Below are positions 28,723-38,215 of a stretch of 64,000 bases of DNA, one piece after another. This DNA comes from Natranaeroarchaeum sulfidigenes (GTDB lineage Archaea; Halobacteriota; Halobacteria; Halobacteriales; Natronoarchaeaceae), in NCBI RefSeq assembly GCF_017094485.1, contig NZ_CP064786.1:682001-746000 (forward strand), written 5' to 3'. Position 1 is the stretch's first letter; each line of letters begins with the position of its first letter. Below the pieces are notes generated by a model, which was not told where the DNA came from, did no database searches, and saw nothing but the letters and a program-made list of their open reading frames with translations. A program made the position numbers and the translations under genes.

Positions 28723-29496
28723 TCAAGAAATTTCGAGTGCGTCCCGATCCGCGCCCGCGAGTTCACAGAGTGCGTCGGCTTCGAGCAGGTGGAGTTCGCC
28801 GGGGATGACGAGCAGGTGGAGCGGCTCACCGAACTCGCGCTCGGCGAGGTCCGACAGTGGGGCAGCCTCGACCAGCGGTTCCGGACTGCCCGCACGGGCG
28901 ACGACCACTCCTACGAGGTCTGGGTACTCCTCGGCGAGCAACTCAGCGCCGACGTCGGCGGTCATGTACTCCTCTCGGTCGGCCTTGATGTCGAGGTAGA
29001 CGACCGTATGCAGGTCCGCATCACGGTTCGCCTCGATGGTGTCGGTGACGCTCGCGGGCAACCCGTCCGCGCCGTGGGCGTAGGGGAACGGAAGCGTCGT
29101 CGCCTTGCCAAAGCGGTAGTTCTGCAGGCCGGTGAGCGAACTCGTCGCCGTCTGGGCGGTGATGCCGTGGATCACGCGAGTCTCGATGCCGCGCTCGTGG
29201 GCACGCAGGCGCAGGTCGACGTGGGTCGTCGAGATCATAGTATCCCCGGCAGTGAGAAAGACGGCGTCGCCCGACGCGGCGGCGTCGAGGATCGGTTCCG
29301 GATCCTGTTCGACGCCCGCCCGGTCGCGCACGTCGATCTCGGTGCCGTGGTGGGCTTCGAGCTCCTCGGCGCTGGTACCGATCAGCTTGCTGGTGTAAAA
29401 CTCCGCGAACGCGCGATCGGCCTCGCGCAGGGCGCGCTGGCCCTCGACCGTGATCGAGCGCTCGTCGTAGAGTCCGAGTCCGACGAAAGTGAGCAT
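28723..29496 (-). CDS. dphB: diphthine synthase
   Basis: A 257-residue SAM-dependent methyltransferase that trimethylates the modified histidine of elongation factor aEF-2 on the way to diphthamide. It starts with LTFVGLGLYDERSITVEG, and has AVFLTAGDTMISTTHVDLRLRA, TGLQNYRFGKATTLPFP and VVVARAGSPEPLV. An in-frame ATG six bases upstream (29502) is an alternative start. Full length for the family. Confidence 0.95.
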   Translation of the reverse strand: MLTFVGLGLYDERSITVEGQRALREADRAFAEFYTSKLIGTSAEELEAHHGTEIDVRDRAGVEQDPEPILDAAASGDAVFLTAGDTMISTTHVDLRLRAHERGIETRVIHGITAQTATSSLTGLQNYRFGKATTLPFPYAHGADGLPASVTDTIEANRDADLHTVVYLDIKADREEYMTADVGAELLAEEYPDLVGVVVARAGSPEPLVEAAPLSDLAEREFGEPLHLLVIPGELHLLEADALCELAGADRDALEIS

Positions 29497-29610
29497 GAGC
29501 ATCTTCCGGCCCGGTGAGTGAAAAGCGCCGCGTGTTCGCGCTCGGGTGGGAGCCGCACTGTTGCCCTCTATAGACACAAACGACAAAACCGAGCCGTCCG
29601 AAAGGCAGGT

Positions 29611-30171
29611 ATGGTACTGAAAGAATCAGATCCGGCACTGGAGGACGGCGATCCAGCACCCGACTTCGAACTGCCCGGAGTCGACGGCGAGACGTACACC
29701 CTCGACTCCTTTGCGGACAATGAGGCACTCCTGATCGTCTTCACGTGTAACCACTGCCCGTACGCGAAAGCGAAGTTCGACCACCTCAACGAGCTCGCGG
29801 CGTCGTACGAGGGCGCCGCCGTCGTCGGCATCAACCCCAACGATGCCGAGGAGTATCCCGACGACTCCTTCGAGGCGATGGTCGAGTACGTCGATGACGG
29901 TACGATCGCCTACGACGCATATCTTCGCGACGAATCTCAGGAGGTGGCCGAAGCCTACGGTGCGGTCTGTACGCCTGACCCGTTCCTCTTCGCGAACGAA
30001 GACGGCGAGTTCCGACTGGCCTATCAGGGCCGTCTTGACGACGCCATGGATCCCGACTCGGACGCGACCGAGTTCTACGTGCAACAGGCGATAGAATCGA
30101 TCCTGGCCGGTGAGCCGGTTGACGTTGAGTGGCGTCATTCGCAGGGCTGTTCGATCAAGTGGCGCGACTAG
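29611..30171 (+). CDS. thioredoxin-fold peroxiredoxin-like protein
   Basis: A 186-residue thioredoxin-fold protein. After APDFELPGVDGETYTLDSF comes LLIVFTCNHCPYAKAKF, in which CNHC is the redox pair, and GINPNDAEEYPDDSFE. The C-terminal CTPDPFLFANEDGEFRLAYQGRLDD is typical of this AhpC/TlpA-like subgroup. It probably acts as a cytoplasmic thiol oxidoreductase; substrate unknown. It is divergent from dphB. Confidence 0.85.
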   Translation: MVLKESDPALEDGDPAPDFELPGVDGETYTLDSFADNEALLIVFTCNHCPYAKAKFDHLNELAASYEGAAVVGINPNDAEEYPDDSFEAMVEYVDDGTIAYDAYLRDESQEVAEAYGAVCTPDPFLFANEDGEFRLAYQGRLDDAMDPDSDATEFYVQQAIESILAGEPVDVEWRHSQGCSIKWRD

Positions 30172-30355
30172 CGTGGGCCAGCGTCGGGCCTGCTCGGCGG
30201 CGGCGAGCACGGTCTGACCACCCAACATAGCGCCAACGTGCTTGCGGTGGCAGGCACCATGGTGGCGACACCGCCCGGCAGAATGAGTTGACTGGGGGGT
30301 AACCACCAGAGGTGAGGGCCAGACCCCGTTTGATCGGGTCGGTTCCGCAACAGCC

Positions 30356-30363
30356 TTTTTATT
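30356..30363 (+). promoter_or_regulatory. TATA element of the large surface-protein gene
   Basis: TTTTTATT lies 25-32 bases before the ATG at 30388. The 30172-30355 stretch before it holds no gene that I can support. Confidence 0.45.
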
Positions 30364-30387
30364 GCCGGATACCATCCACTCTGTAGT

Positions 30388-32805
30388 ATGACGTTCAGGG
30401 GCGACGAGCGCGGCGCGGCCATCCAGATCGGGGCCATGATCCTGTTTGCCTTCATCGTGATCGCGATGGCCTCCTATCAGGCCACCGTCGTCCCCAGCCA
30501 GAACTCCGGCGTGGAGTTCAACCACAACCAGGACGTCCAGAGCCAGATGGTCGATCTCACGAACGGGATTGACGCCTCCGCGCGAGAGGGGACGCGCGGG
30601 TCACACTCCGTTCGGCTCGGGACGACCTACCCCTCGCGGACCTTCTTCGTGAATCCGGGGTCCCCGAGTGGGCAGTTGCGGACGGTCGAGAACGGGGAGA
30701 TTGCGTTTGACGGAGTCACCATCGATGACGCTGACAATGTCCAAACATTCTGGACCGATCGGGACTCGATTACGACAAACCGGCTCCAGTACGAACCGAA
30801 CTACAACGAGTACCGGAACGCACCCACAACCGTCTACGAACACGGCGAACTAATCAACGACAATCCGCGTGGGTCACCGACAACGCTCGCGTCCGGCGAC
30901 CTCGTCGACGACGGCGAACTGTCACTGATCACGCTCCGCGGGGAGGTACAGGCGGCGTCGAGTTCGACCGTCACGGTGCCCCGGCGGTCGCTGAGCAGTT
31001 CGGGGAACACCGTGACGGTCACTGACGGTACGATCACGCTCCCGATCAGCGAGCGCCACGAGTCCTACTGGGTAGAGGAACTCGAAGAATACGACGAGCT
31101 CAGTGATGTTGCTGCGAGTGACGGGGCGGTCCAGTTCGACGTCGACGACGAGCTCGACCTGCGGATGGCCGAGGTCGGCGTCGGGAGCGTCACGCGTGGA
31201 GAGCCCGAGGACCGTGCTGCGTATCTCTATCAGGTGAATACGGCGACCGTCGAGGTCCGTGATCGGTTCAACAACCCCGTCGAGGGCGCGACCGTCGAGA
31301 TCGACGGCGACGAGGAAACGAGCGACAGCGACGGACGCGTCTCCGTCGGTGCGAATCGTGTGGGCGACGAGATCGACTGGTCGATCGACGGCAGTACCGT
31401 CGACGAGAAGACGCTGACGACGACAGTGGATGAGAACGATGTTGGCGCGGAGGCTGGCGGGTCTGTCGGCACCAGCACGTATGATATCGAATGGTCTGAG
31501 CCACAACCTGACGGTAACGTCGAGCCGGGTGATACTGCAGATTACGAGGTCGTGCGGGGCGCTGGCGATTCAATTTTCCTTGCCGAGACAATCCCGGGCG
31601 ATATCAACGGTGCGAACGTCGACTTCTACTACCGGGACCGTGATAACACAGGTATCAGTATCAAGTCTGAAGACACCGAGTTCACTGATGGTACTGCAGA
31701 GGTTGAGATTCGAGACTTCGACGAACTTGGGGAATTTGACCTGTTTGTCGCGAGCGGTGGACACGAAGAACGGATCACTGTTGAAGTTATCTCCGACGCG
31801 ACTGGGACGTTGGAAGGGCAGATTACAGAACCAGATGGTAGCCCACTTGAAACCGAAGAGGTGACTATCAGCGGTGATGGAATCGACGAGACAGTGATGA
31901 CCGATGGCGACGGTAATTACGATATTACCGATGTCCTCACCGGAACGTACGAGGATGTTACTGCGAACGCAAACGGGTTCGGGGAATCGGAGCCAGCAAC
32001 GTTCGAAGTCAACGAAGATGAAACGACCGAACAGGACTTCCAGCTTACCGATGCGACCGACGCGTCTCTCGAAATTACTGACGTGAGCGGGCTTGAAGAC
32101 GGCACTCCGGGTACGACCTACGATACAGTCGATGTAACCGTCGACGAGCAAAACGGCGTGGCGACTGAGGGCCTCGTAGTGACGCTCTCGATAGACGGCG
32201 ACACTGAAGGGAACGTCTACGAGGACACAATTGACGCCGATGATATCACCGCGAGCAGTGAGACTACGGTGACGTTCACCGTGGACGATCAGTTCCCAAA
32301 AGACGAATACACGTACACGACAACTGCGGATGCCGAGAACGCCGAGGAAGTGAGCGAACAGGGATCGTTCACGGTGAACAATGCAGCAAACTCTGTCGAA
32401 CAGGTTGGAACACCTGTCGCGACTGGTAACAACAATGCAGGCGTCGACTTCGATATCGGGAATACCGGTGACACGCAGGTGATGATAGACTCGATATCGA
32501 TAGAGAGTACGACGACGGTCGCAACCCGAATCAACGACCAGAACTCGCCGGAGGTCACAATTGGCGGGACGGAGGCGTTGAACCTCGATAGTGGGGATGG
32601 AATCGAAATCGGTGGGAAAACTGAATCCCTCGATACGTCTGTCAGTATCGATCCTGAAAGCGAACTGACTGTTGCGCTAAGGGATTTCGAGGAGGGCGAT
32701 GGTGACGGTCGAGGGACGCGGGTCGACATGAGTGGAGAAGAGATCGACCTGACTCTGTACTTTGCTGACGGAAGTCAGCGCTCGTATACGATCGTGGTGG
32801 ACTGA
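30388..32805 (+). CDS. large pilin-anchored surface protein with CnaB-like domains
   Basis: An 805-residue acidic surface protein. The N-terminus (RGAAIQIGAMILFAFIVIAMA, residues about 8-28) looks like the archaeal type IV pilin/archaellin-type anchor seen in many haloarchaeal envelope proteins. Residues about 290-330 and 470-545 carry carboxypeptidase-regulatory/CnaB-like motifs (NPVEGATVEIDG; LEGQITEPDGSPLETEEV), followed by more beta domains to the end. From about 31.5 kb onward the gene is more A/T-rich and uses different codons than its first third, suggesting a mosaic origin. No C-terminal anchor is seen. Function is probably adhesion or structural. Confidence 0.72.
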   Translation: MTFRGDERGAAIQIGAMILFAFIVIAMASYQATVVPSQNSGVEFNHNQDVQSQMVDLTNGIDASAREGTRGSHSVRLGTTYPSRTFFVNPGSPSGQLRTVENGEIAFDGVTIDDADNVQTFWTDRDSITTNRLQYEPNYNEYRNAPTTVYEHGELINDNPRGSPTTLASGDLVDDGELSLITLRGEVQAASSSTVTVPRRSLSSSGNTVTVTDGTITLPISERHESYWVEELEEYDELSDVAASDGAVQFDVDDELDLRMAEVGVGSVTRGEPEDRAAYLYQVNTATVEVRDRFNNPVEGATVEIDGDEETSDSDGRVSVGANRVGDEIDWSIDGSTVDEKTLTTTVDENDVGAEAGGSVGTSTYDIEWSEPQPDGNVEPGDTADYEVVRGAGDSIFLAETIPGDINGANVDFYYRDRDNTGISIKSEDTEFTDGTAEVEIRDFDELGEFDLFVASGGHEERITVEVISDATGTLEGQITEPDGSPLETEEVTISGDGIDETVMTDGDGNYDITDVLTGTYEDVTANANGFGESEPATFEVNEDETTEQDFQLTDATDASLEITDVSGLEDGTPGTTYDTVDVTVDEQNGVATEGLVVTLSIDGDTEGNVYEDTIDADDITASSETTVTFTVDDQFPKDEYTYTTTADAENAEEVSEQGSFTVNNAANSVEQVGTPVATGNNNAGVDFDIGNTGDTQVMIDSISIESTTTVATRINDQNSPEVTIGGTEALNLDSGDGIEIGGKTESLDTSVSIDPESELTVALRDFEEGDGDGRGTRVDMSGEEIDLTLYFADGSQRSYTIVVD

Positions 32806-32902
32806 TAGATCGTAGGAGTCAGCTAATGATCGCGGTGCAGGTGTTTTGGAGTCCCGAAAGCCCGAACAAGACGACAATCGTCGAAACCCCTATCGACAAA
32901 CC

Positions 32903-32909
32903 CATATAG
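32903..32909 (+). promoter_or_regulatory. TATA element of the HMG-CoA synthase gene
   Basis: CATATAG is centred near -25 from the ATG at 32931, consistent with a leaderless transcript. Confidence 0.5.
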
Positions 32910-32930
32910 AACCTTCACACACGTCTAGCC

Positions 32931-34268
32931 ATGACTGAAGTCGGTATCGACGCCATCGAGATCAGGACGGGCAACCTCAGACTCGACCTGCCGAACACGT
33001 TCGCGCCACAGAAGGGCGAAGATCCCGAGAAGTACACGAAGGGGCTCGGACTGACCGGCAGTTCGTTCCCGGATAGCTACGAGGATATCGTGACGATGGC
33101 GGCCAACGCCTCCCATCGCCTGATGGAGCGCAAAGGACTCGAACCCGAGGACATCGGGCGGATCGACGTGGCCACCGAGAGTGCCTTCGACAACTCCAAG
33201 CCGGTGTCGACGTACGTCGCTGGCTGTCTCGAACAGGTCTACGAGGGCGATTTCCACCACGCGAACAAGGGCGAGCGAAAGTTCGCCTGTATCGCGGGCA
33301 CGCAGAGTCTGGACGACGCGTACAACTGGATCCGTGCGGGGCGCAATCGCGGCAAGGCGGCGCTCGTGATCGCCACGGACACGGCGCTGTACGCGCGGGA
33401 CGATCCCGGTGAGGCGACACAGGGTGCGGGTGCTGTGGCAATGCTCATCGACGAGGATCCGGATCTCGTCTCGCTGTCGGTCGAGCAGGGCTATGGTTCG
33501 GCCGACGAGACAGACTTTCTCAAGCCCAACCAGCAGTTCCCGAGCGTCGACGGCAAGCGATCGGTGCAGGTGTATCTCGCGCGGATGCGCGAGGCGCTGG
33601 AGGACTACAAGTCCGTGGCGGGGGATATCCACCCCAACGACTTCGCGTACGGTCCCTTCCACACGCCCTTCCCGGGAATGGTGCGCAAGGCTGCCGTGCT
33701 GGCGTACCGGAACCTGATCCGCGACACCGACATCGCTGACGTGATGGCCGAGGAGATCGGCGAGCAGCCCCGGCGCGAGGAGTTTGCCGACGACGAGGCA
33801 TTCTTCGACGCACTGACCGAGTACACCGATGCGCTCTCGGGGACCGAACGGTATCAGGACTGGTACACGGCGACGATCGAACCGACGCTCGGCATCGCTC
33901 GCGAGGTCGGCAACTGGTACACCGGCTCGGTCCACGTCGCGCGGATCAGCGCGCTCCGTCACGCCGCCGAGCATGATACCGATCTCGCAGGACAGCGTCT
34001 GCTGGTCGGCTCCTATGGCAGCGGGGCACAGGCCGAGATCCATACCGAGACCGTCCAGGGGAACTGGCGCGAGGAGATCGAGGCGCTGAACGTCGACGAA
34101 CAACTTGAATCGCGCTACGAACTCACATTCTCGGAGTACGAGGAGATCCACGACGCCCACAACCACGAGATGGATACGGAAGTCGAGGAGCTTACGACAC
34201 CCGAGTCCGAGTTCGTCTTCGATGGCTGGGGTCGGATGGGCGAGCGCAAGTACCGCTACGTCGAGTAA
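32931..34268 (+). CDS. hmgB: hydroxymethylglutaryl-CoA synthase
   Basis: A 445-residue HMG-CoA synthase that condenses acetyl-CoA and acetoacetyl-CoA at the start of the mevalonate route to archaeal isoprenoid lipids. Catalytic residues are visible: E83 in ATESAFDNSK, the nucleophile C120 in KFACIAGTQSL, and the histidine in YGPFHTPFPGMVRKA. Length matches the eukaryote-like haloarchaeal form. It has its own promoter and ends three bases before a convergent methyltransferase. Confidence 0.96.
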   Translation: MTEVGIDAIEIRTGNLRLDLPNTFAPQKGEDPEKYTKGLGLTGSSFPDSYEDIVTMAANASHRLMERKGLEPEDIGRIDVATESAFDNSKPVSTYVAGCLEQVYEGDFHHANKGERKFACIAGTQSLDDAYNWIRAGRNRGKAALVIATDTALYARDDPGEATQGAGAVAMLIDEDPDLVSLSVEQGYGSADETDFLKPNQQFPSVDGKRSVQVYLARMREALEDYKSVAGDIHPNDFAYGPFHTPFPGMVRKAAVLAYRNLIRDTDIADVMAEEIGEQPRREEFADDEAFFDALTEYTDALSGTERYQDWYTATIEPTLGIAREVGNWYTGSVHVARISALRHAAEHDTDLAGQRLLVGSYGSGAQAEIHTETVQGNWREEIEALNVDEQLESRYELTFSEYEEIHDAHNHEMDTEVEELTTPESEFVFDGWGRMGERKYRYVE

Positions 34269-34271
34269 GGC

Positions 34272-34964
34272 TCAGGCGCGGGCAACAAAGACGGTTCGAT
34301 GGTCCTGTGGACCATAGCCGTCGTGTCGTTCTACCTCGAATCCATAGTCGTCGAGCGCAGCCGCGGTCTGCTCGTCTTCGAACGGTGTCATCCGGCGCGT
34401 GTTGACGAAACACGTCTCATCGGAGAACACGACGGATTGCCATTCCAGTCGCCCGTCGTCGGTGGGGACGTGTCTGGCGATGCGGGCGTAGGCCGGGTCG
34501 TCGTCAGTTCCGTCGTCCAGTGCCAGATCGTTTCCCTCTGCCGGTAGTGCTGAGTTGTCGAAGACAACGAGTCCGCCCCCTGCGAGGTGTGTTTCGATCG
34601 CTGAGAGTGCTGGCTCCAGGGCGTCCGGCGGGAGGTGATTGACGACGCCACGGATCGCCACGATGGCGTCGAACCGTCCGGACGGGAGGTCAGGGAGCGC
34701 CATCCGGTGGAAGTTCACATCGCATTTCTCCCGGGCACGATCAAGCATTCCTGCGTGCTTATCGACCGCAGTTACATCGAATCCGGCAGCGGCGAGTCGG
34801 GTCGTGTGTTCCCCTGTTCCACATCCGACTTCCAGCAGTCGATTCCCGTCGATATCATGACGCATCAGCGCCTCGTGGAGGAACTGCACATCCCGGTCGT
34901 AGTTCCAGCCCGACTGGATTGCGTCGTACAACTCAGGATATTCGGTGTAGAGATGTTCCGGCAT
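34272..34964 (-). CDS. SAM-dependent class I methyltransferase
   Basis: A 230-residue Rossmann methyltransferase. Motif I is LLEVGCGTGEHTTRLAAAG with the acidic motif II VTAVDKHAGML, followed by RFDAIVAIRGVVNHL. The N-terminal YTEYPELYDAIQ is typical of small-molecule methyltransferases. The substrate is unknown. Confidence 0.88.
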   Translation of the reverse strand: MPEHLYTEYPELYDAIQSGWNYDRDVQFLHEALMRHDIDGNRLLEVGCGTGEHTTRLAAAGFDVTAVDKHAGMLDRAREKCDVNFHRMALPDLPSGRFDAIVAIRGVVNHLPPDALEPALSAIETHLAGGGLVVFDNSALPAEGNDLALDDGTDDDPAYARIARHVPTDDGRLEWQSVVFSDETCFVNTRRMTPFEDEQTAAALDDYGFEVERHDGYGPQDHRTVFVARA

Positions 34965-35023
34965 TGGTTTTCACTACTAATAGCGTCCACCTGACGATTT
35001 CGGTGGCTTCACAGTGCCCGGTC

Positions 35024-35032
35024 GTTTTTTGA
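35024..35032 (+). promoter_or_regulatory. TATA element of hpt
   Basis: The T-run GTTTTTTGA lies about 25-30 bases before the ATG at 35055. Confidence 0.4.
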
Positions 35033-35054
35033 TCGGTGCCGTCGATATTCCAGT

Positions 35055-35630
35055 ATGGAGACGCTCAAGCGCACGCTGCGCGAGGCACCCATCGTCGACC
35101 GAGGCGAGTACCAGTACTTCGTCCATCCGGTAACTGACTGCTTGCCGGAGGTCCAGCCGGACCTGTTACGCGAGATCGCAACTGCATTCGAGGACGTCGT
35201 AGACTTCGATCGGGTCGACAGGATCATCACGGCAGAAGCGATGGGCGTCCATCACGCTGCTGCCCTGAGCATGCAGACGGGAATTCCGTTCGTGGTCGCC
35301 AGAAAACGCGAGTACGGGTTCGAGGATGAGGTTGCAGTCCACCAGACGACGGGCTACGCCGAGGACGAACTCTACATCAACTGTATCGAGGACGGTGAGC
35401 GTCTGCTGTTTGTCGACGACGTCTACGCGACCGGCGGGACGATCCGGGCAATGTGTGACGCTATCGCCGAGACCGGTGGCGAACTCGTCGAGGCGGCGGT
35501 CGTCATCCGACGCCGAACCGGAGAGGACCCGGTCGAGCTGCCGATCGATGTCCAGCATCTGCTCGAAGTGGATGTCGTAGATGGAGAAGTGGTGATCCTC
35601 GACGATGTGACGGCCAGCCACGCCGAATAA
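35055..35630 (+). CDS. hpt: hypoxanthine/guanine phosphoribosyltransferase
   Basis: A 191-residue PRTase for purine salvage. The PRPP loop is in LLFVDDVYATGGTIRAM; earlier signatures are YQYFVHPVTDCLPEV, ITAEAMGVHHAAALS and RKREYGFEDEVAVHQTTGY. It would convert hypoxanthine or guanine to the nucleotide, using product of the adenine deaminase seen at 17.5 kb. Its stop directly abuts that of the convergent XRE regulator. Confidence 0.9.
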   Translation: METLKRTLREAPIVDRGEYQYFVHPVTDCLPEVQPDLLREIATAFEDVVDFDRVDRIITAEAMGVHHAAALSMQTGIPFVVARKREYGFEDEVAVHQTTGYAEDELYINCIEDGERLLFVDDVYATGGTIRAMCDAIAETGGELVEAAVVIRRRTGEDPVELPIDVQHLLEVDVVDGEVVILDDVTASHAE

Positions 35631-36344
35631 TCAGGGCAGGTCGCGGATCGAATCGAGCATGCCGTCGACCTCGGCGTTCGAGACGGCCAGCGAGTAACCG
35701 TCGATCGCGGCCAGTTTGGGGGCGTGTTCCCAGAGGTCGTCGGGGTCAAGTCCGTGGAGGACGACGGCATTTGGCGTCGGGTTGACCACGCGGAGTGCGA
35801 CCAGCGGTGACTCCCCGCGGGTGACGCCAGTAAAGACGAGACTACGATTCGTGCTCTGGCCGTACAGTCGGAAGAACTCCTCACTGGAGAGACGGGTGAT
35901 CGCGCTGATACTGTCGATCACTGTGTGGCCGGTCACCGAGTCCTGTTCTCCGTCGACGATTTCGGTGGCGTCGATAGCATCATAGAACCGGTCGAGCGGG
36001 ATCGACGTCGAGTACTCGCGCAGGTCCAGAACGATATCGCTCTCGAAACCAGCCGAGAGCACGCGGGCGTACTGACGGATCCGGTCGCCGCCGCGACGCT
36101 CGTCGATAGCGAGCAACGCCTCGACGATACGGTTGATGACGCTAATGCCAGGACTCGCGCGGCGGCCGCTCTCGTAATCGCTGATGACCGAGGAGGAGAT
36201 ATCGAGTTCGTCGGCGAGTTCCGTCTGGGAGGCGTCGAAGTCGGTCCGCCACTTGCGCAGGGTCGCGCCGGGATCGTCGCTGAGCGTGATCTCGCCCGCG
36301 ATCTTTTCGGCGAGATTCCGCCGGGGGTCCTGCTGGGTCGTCAT
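35631..36344 (-). CDS. XRE-family transcriptional regulator (COG1709-like)
   Basis: A 237-residue regulator with an N-terminal helix-turn-helix (LRKWRTDFDASQTELADELDISSSVISDYESGRRASPG) and a C-terminal domain typical of an archaeal group (LVFTGVTRGESPLVALRVVNPTPNAVVLHGL). The ATG at 36344 is immediately preceded by a dyad, TGCACAG-TG-CTGTGCA, suggesting autoregulation. Being convergent with hpt hints at, but does not prove, a link to purine metabolism. Confidence 0.88.
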   Translation of the reverse strand: MTTQQDPRRNLAEKIAGEITLSDDPGATLRKWRTDFDASQTELADELDISSSVISDYESGRRASPGISVINRIVEALLAIDERRGGDRIRQYARVLSAGFESDIVLDLREYSTSIPLDRFYDAIDATEIVDGEQDSVTGHTVIDSISAITRLSSEEFFRLYGQSTNRSLVFTGVTRGESPLVALRVVNPTPNAVVLHGLDPDDLWEHAPKLAAIDGYSLAVSNAEVDGMLDSIRDLP

Positions 36345-36359
36345 GCACAGTGCTGTGCA
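36344..36359 (-). promoter_or_regulatory. dyad at the XRE regulator start
   Basis: TGCACAG and CTGTGCA are perfect 7-base inverted arms separated by two bases. The dyad touches the first base of the regulator's ATG, a position that suits autorepression. Confidence 0.45.
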
Positions 36360-36462
36360 AGCGCGGACCAAAAGAATATCGAAAGTGGAATTCGACAGTT
36401 GACGAACCCCATCTGAGTATCGGCAACATAAATGCTAACATGGAACAGCCCTGACGCAATAT

Positions 36463-37086
36463 ATGCCCTCGACCGTCGTTCACGTCGCTTTCGCCGGACT
36501 GATCGGGACAGCATTGCTCGCACGCCACTTTGACGCGAAGTCGATCTTCATCGTCATGGCCGTCACCGCCGCTATCGATCTGGATACGATCATCGATATC
36601 TGGATTCCGGGAGCACATCGTGCGTACTTCCACAACCTCGTCTTTCCGACCCTGGTACTGCTGGCGCTGTGGTGGGACGTCCGCTGGCGTGAGGAATCGT
36701 ACGTCAAAGGCAAGTGGGGCGACTGGGGGGTCCGAGTAACGTGGGTCAGCATGGTCGCGCTGATCTTTGGACACATCCTGTTGGATGCGTTTTTCAACGG
36801 CGTAAACCTCTTCTGGCCCCTGCACGACCGATTTTACGATCTCTCGGGTGAACTCCTTATTTCCGATCAGCGCGGGCTCGTCCAGACGTTCATCGACGGC
36901 GAGACCGCAGAAGGCACAGTTGAGGATACTCACTACACGACCGGCGTGAATCCGACGCCGGGCGAGACGCCCGAGGACGTCGAGCGACGGTTTCCCATTG
37001 CGGGCACCGGCGAGCGCTTCGTACTGACGATCACCGGCTTCGCGGTCGTTGCATTCCGACTGGCCGAGGAGCGTCGGCGAGAATAG
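36463..37086 (+). CDS. DUF457/YdjM-like membrane metal-dependent hydrolase
   Basis: A 207-residue membrane protein with the family pattern STVVHVAFAGLIG, a membrane-embedded DLDTIID, HNLVFPTLVLL and FGHILLDAFFNG, where the His and Asp residues form the proposed metal site. About four membrane segments are visible. Family members are putative hydrolases of unknown substrate. The ATG is preceded by an A/T-rich tract. Confidence 0.82.
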   Translation: MPSTVVHVAFAGLIGTALLARHFDAKSIFIVMAVTAAIDLDTIIDIWIPGAHRAYFHNLVFPTLVLLALWWDVRWREESYVKGKWGDWGVRVTWVSMVALIFGHILLDAFFNGVNLFWPLHDRFYDLSGELLISDQRGLVQTFIDGETAEGTVEDTHYTTGVNPTPGETPEDVERRFPIAGTGERFVLTITGFAVVAFRLAEERRRE

Positions 37087-37098
37087 AGGGCAGACCGC

Positions 37099-37569
37099 TC
37101 ACTCCTGCTCCCGAACTGTCGAGCCGACCACCAGTGCCGCACCGATAATCACGAGATTTTTGATGATGTACTGCCCCTCGACTGTCAGCGCGTGGGGGAA
37201 GGTGACGAAGGCTACATCCGGTAACAGTACGAGCGGCAGAAAGGTACCCGGCATCTGTACCGCCAACAGCAGGATACCGAGCCGTATCAGCGGCTTGTAG
37301 AGGAGACAGACCCCAATCAACACCTCCCAGACCCCCAGAATCGGGACGAACAACTCGGGCGGAACCACGTAGACCGTCGCGGCGACGAGATCGCCCGCTG
37401 GACTGACGCCGAAGACCTTTAGCGCGCCGAACCAGATGAACACGACACCGAGCCCGAACTGCAGAATCGGAAGACTCCACCGGTCCATCCACGCCGCGAT
37501 TTCTCGGTCGATGCTCTCGAAACGATCTCGATACGGCTCTAGCTGTTCAGGGAGTGACATTGTGGACAT
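37099..37569 (-). CDS. DoxX-like membrane protein
   Basis: A 156-residue integral membrane protein with four hydrophobic helices. WSLPILQFGLGVVFIWFGALKVFG and FVPILGVWEVLIGVCLL match the DoxX/DUF417-like group. The start at 37569 fits a TATA-like CTATTTTC about 25 bases upstream; the ATG at 37560 is an alternative. Role unknown, perhaps redox or respiratory. Confidence 0.78.
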   Translation of the reverse strand: MSTMSLPEQLEPYRDRFESIDREIAAWMDRWSLPILQFGLGVVFIWFGALKVFGVSPAGDLVAATVYVVPPELFVPILGVWEVLIGVCLLYKPLIRLGILLLAVQMPGTFLPLVLLPDVAFVTFPHALTVEGQYIIKNLVIIGAALVVGSTVREQE

Positions 37570-37684
37570 TCTGATTACGTCTACGACGAAAATAGGCACT
37601 GGTGGGGCTTAATCGCGTCGCCTACGAAGAAACAATAATTAAGAACTTGCACGCTCAGTGGCCGAGCAGCCAGCTCTCGCCGGT

Positions 37685-38158
37685 TCAGTCGGGAAGATAT
37701 CTGACGTTGAGCACCCCTTCATCGGCGTCGGATCGGACCTCGACTCGGACGGCGTCCAGCCGGGCTGCGCGTTCAAGCGTCGCAAGGTCGTCGACCACAT
37801 CAGCGGCGGCAGCCGCAGTTTCCGATGGGGGTACTGAGATGACGTGCAGTTCGCCAGTTCCGGCGCGCTCGACGCGCTCGACGTCGCCGATTGACTGGTC
37901 GGCGGCGATCTCTCTGGCCTGTTTCGTCGGCGAGAGCTCGGAATCGACGATCTCGATCTCTCGACGAGCATCGATCTCGAGGACCGACCAGACGACGTCC
38001 ATCGGGGGTTCCGGTTCGATGGTCGCGTCGACGACGTCCCGCTCGCTCACGTCTGGATTCGTCCCGAGGGTGTGTATCTGCCCGTTCGTCACGTCGCGAA
38101 AGACTGCCGAGTCCTCGTCCGCACTGGTGACGACGAACGTGCCTGTCTTTCTTGTCAT
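37685..38158 (-). CDS. DUF5812-like soluble protein
   Basis: A 157-residue acidic haloarchaeal protein (TGTFVVTSADEDSAVFRDVTNGQIHTLG near the start; LDAVRVEVRSDADEGVLNVRYL at the end). It resembles a conserved haloarchaeal family that I recall as DUF5812. No motif suggests an activity. The family number is less certain than that the gene is real. Confidence 0.7.
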   Translation of the reverse strand: MTRKTGTFVVTSADEDSAVFRDVTNGQIHTLGTNPDVSERDVVDATIEPEPPMDVVWSVLEIDARREIEIVDSELSPTKQAREIAADQSIGDVERVERAGTGELHVISVPPSETAAAAADVVDDLATLERAARLDAVRVEVRSDADEGVLNVRYLPD

Positions 38159-38215
38159 ACTTCCAGTAATCGATCCGGGACACTTCGGGGTTTCGTGTTC
38201 GCCTAACCGGCGGGC

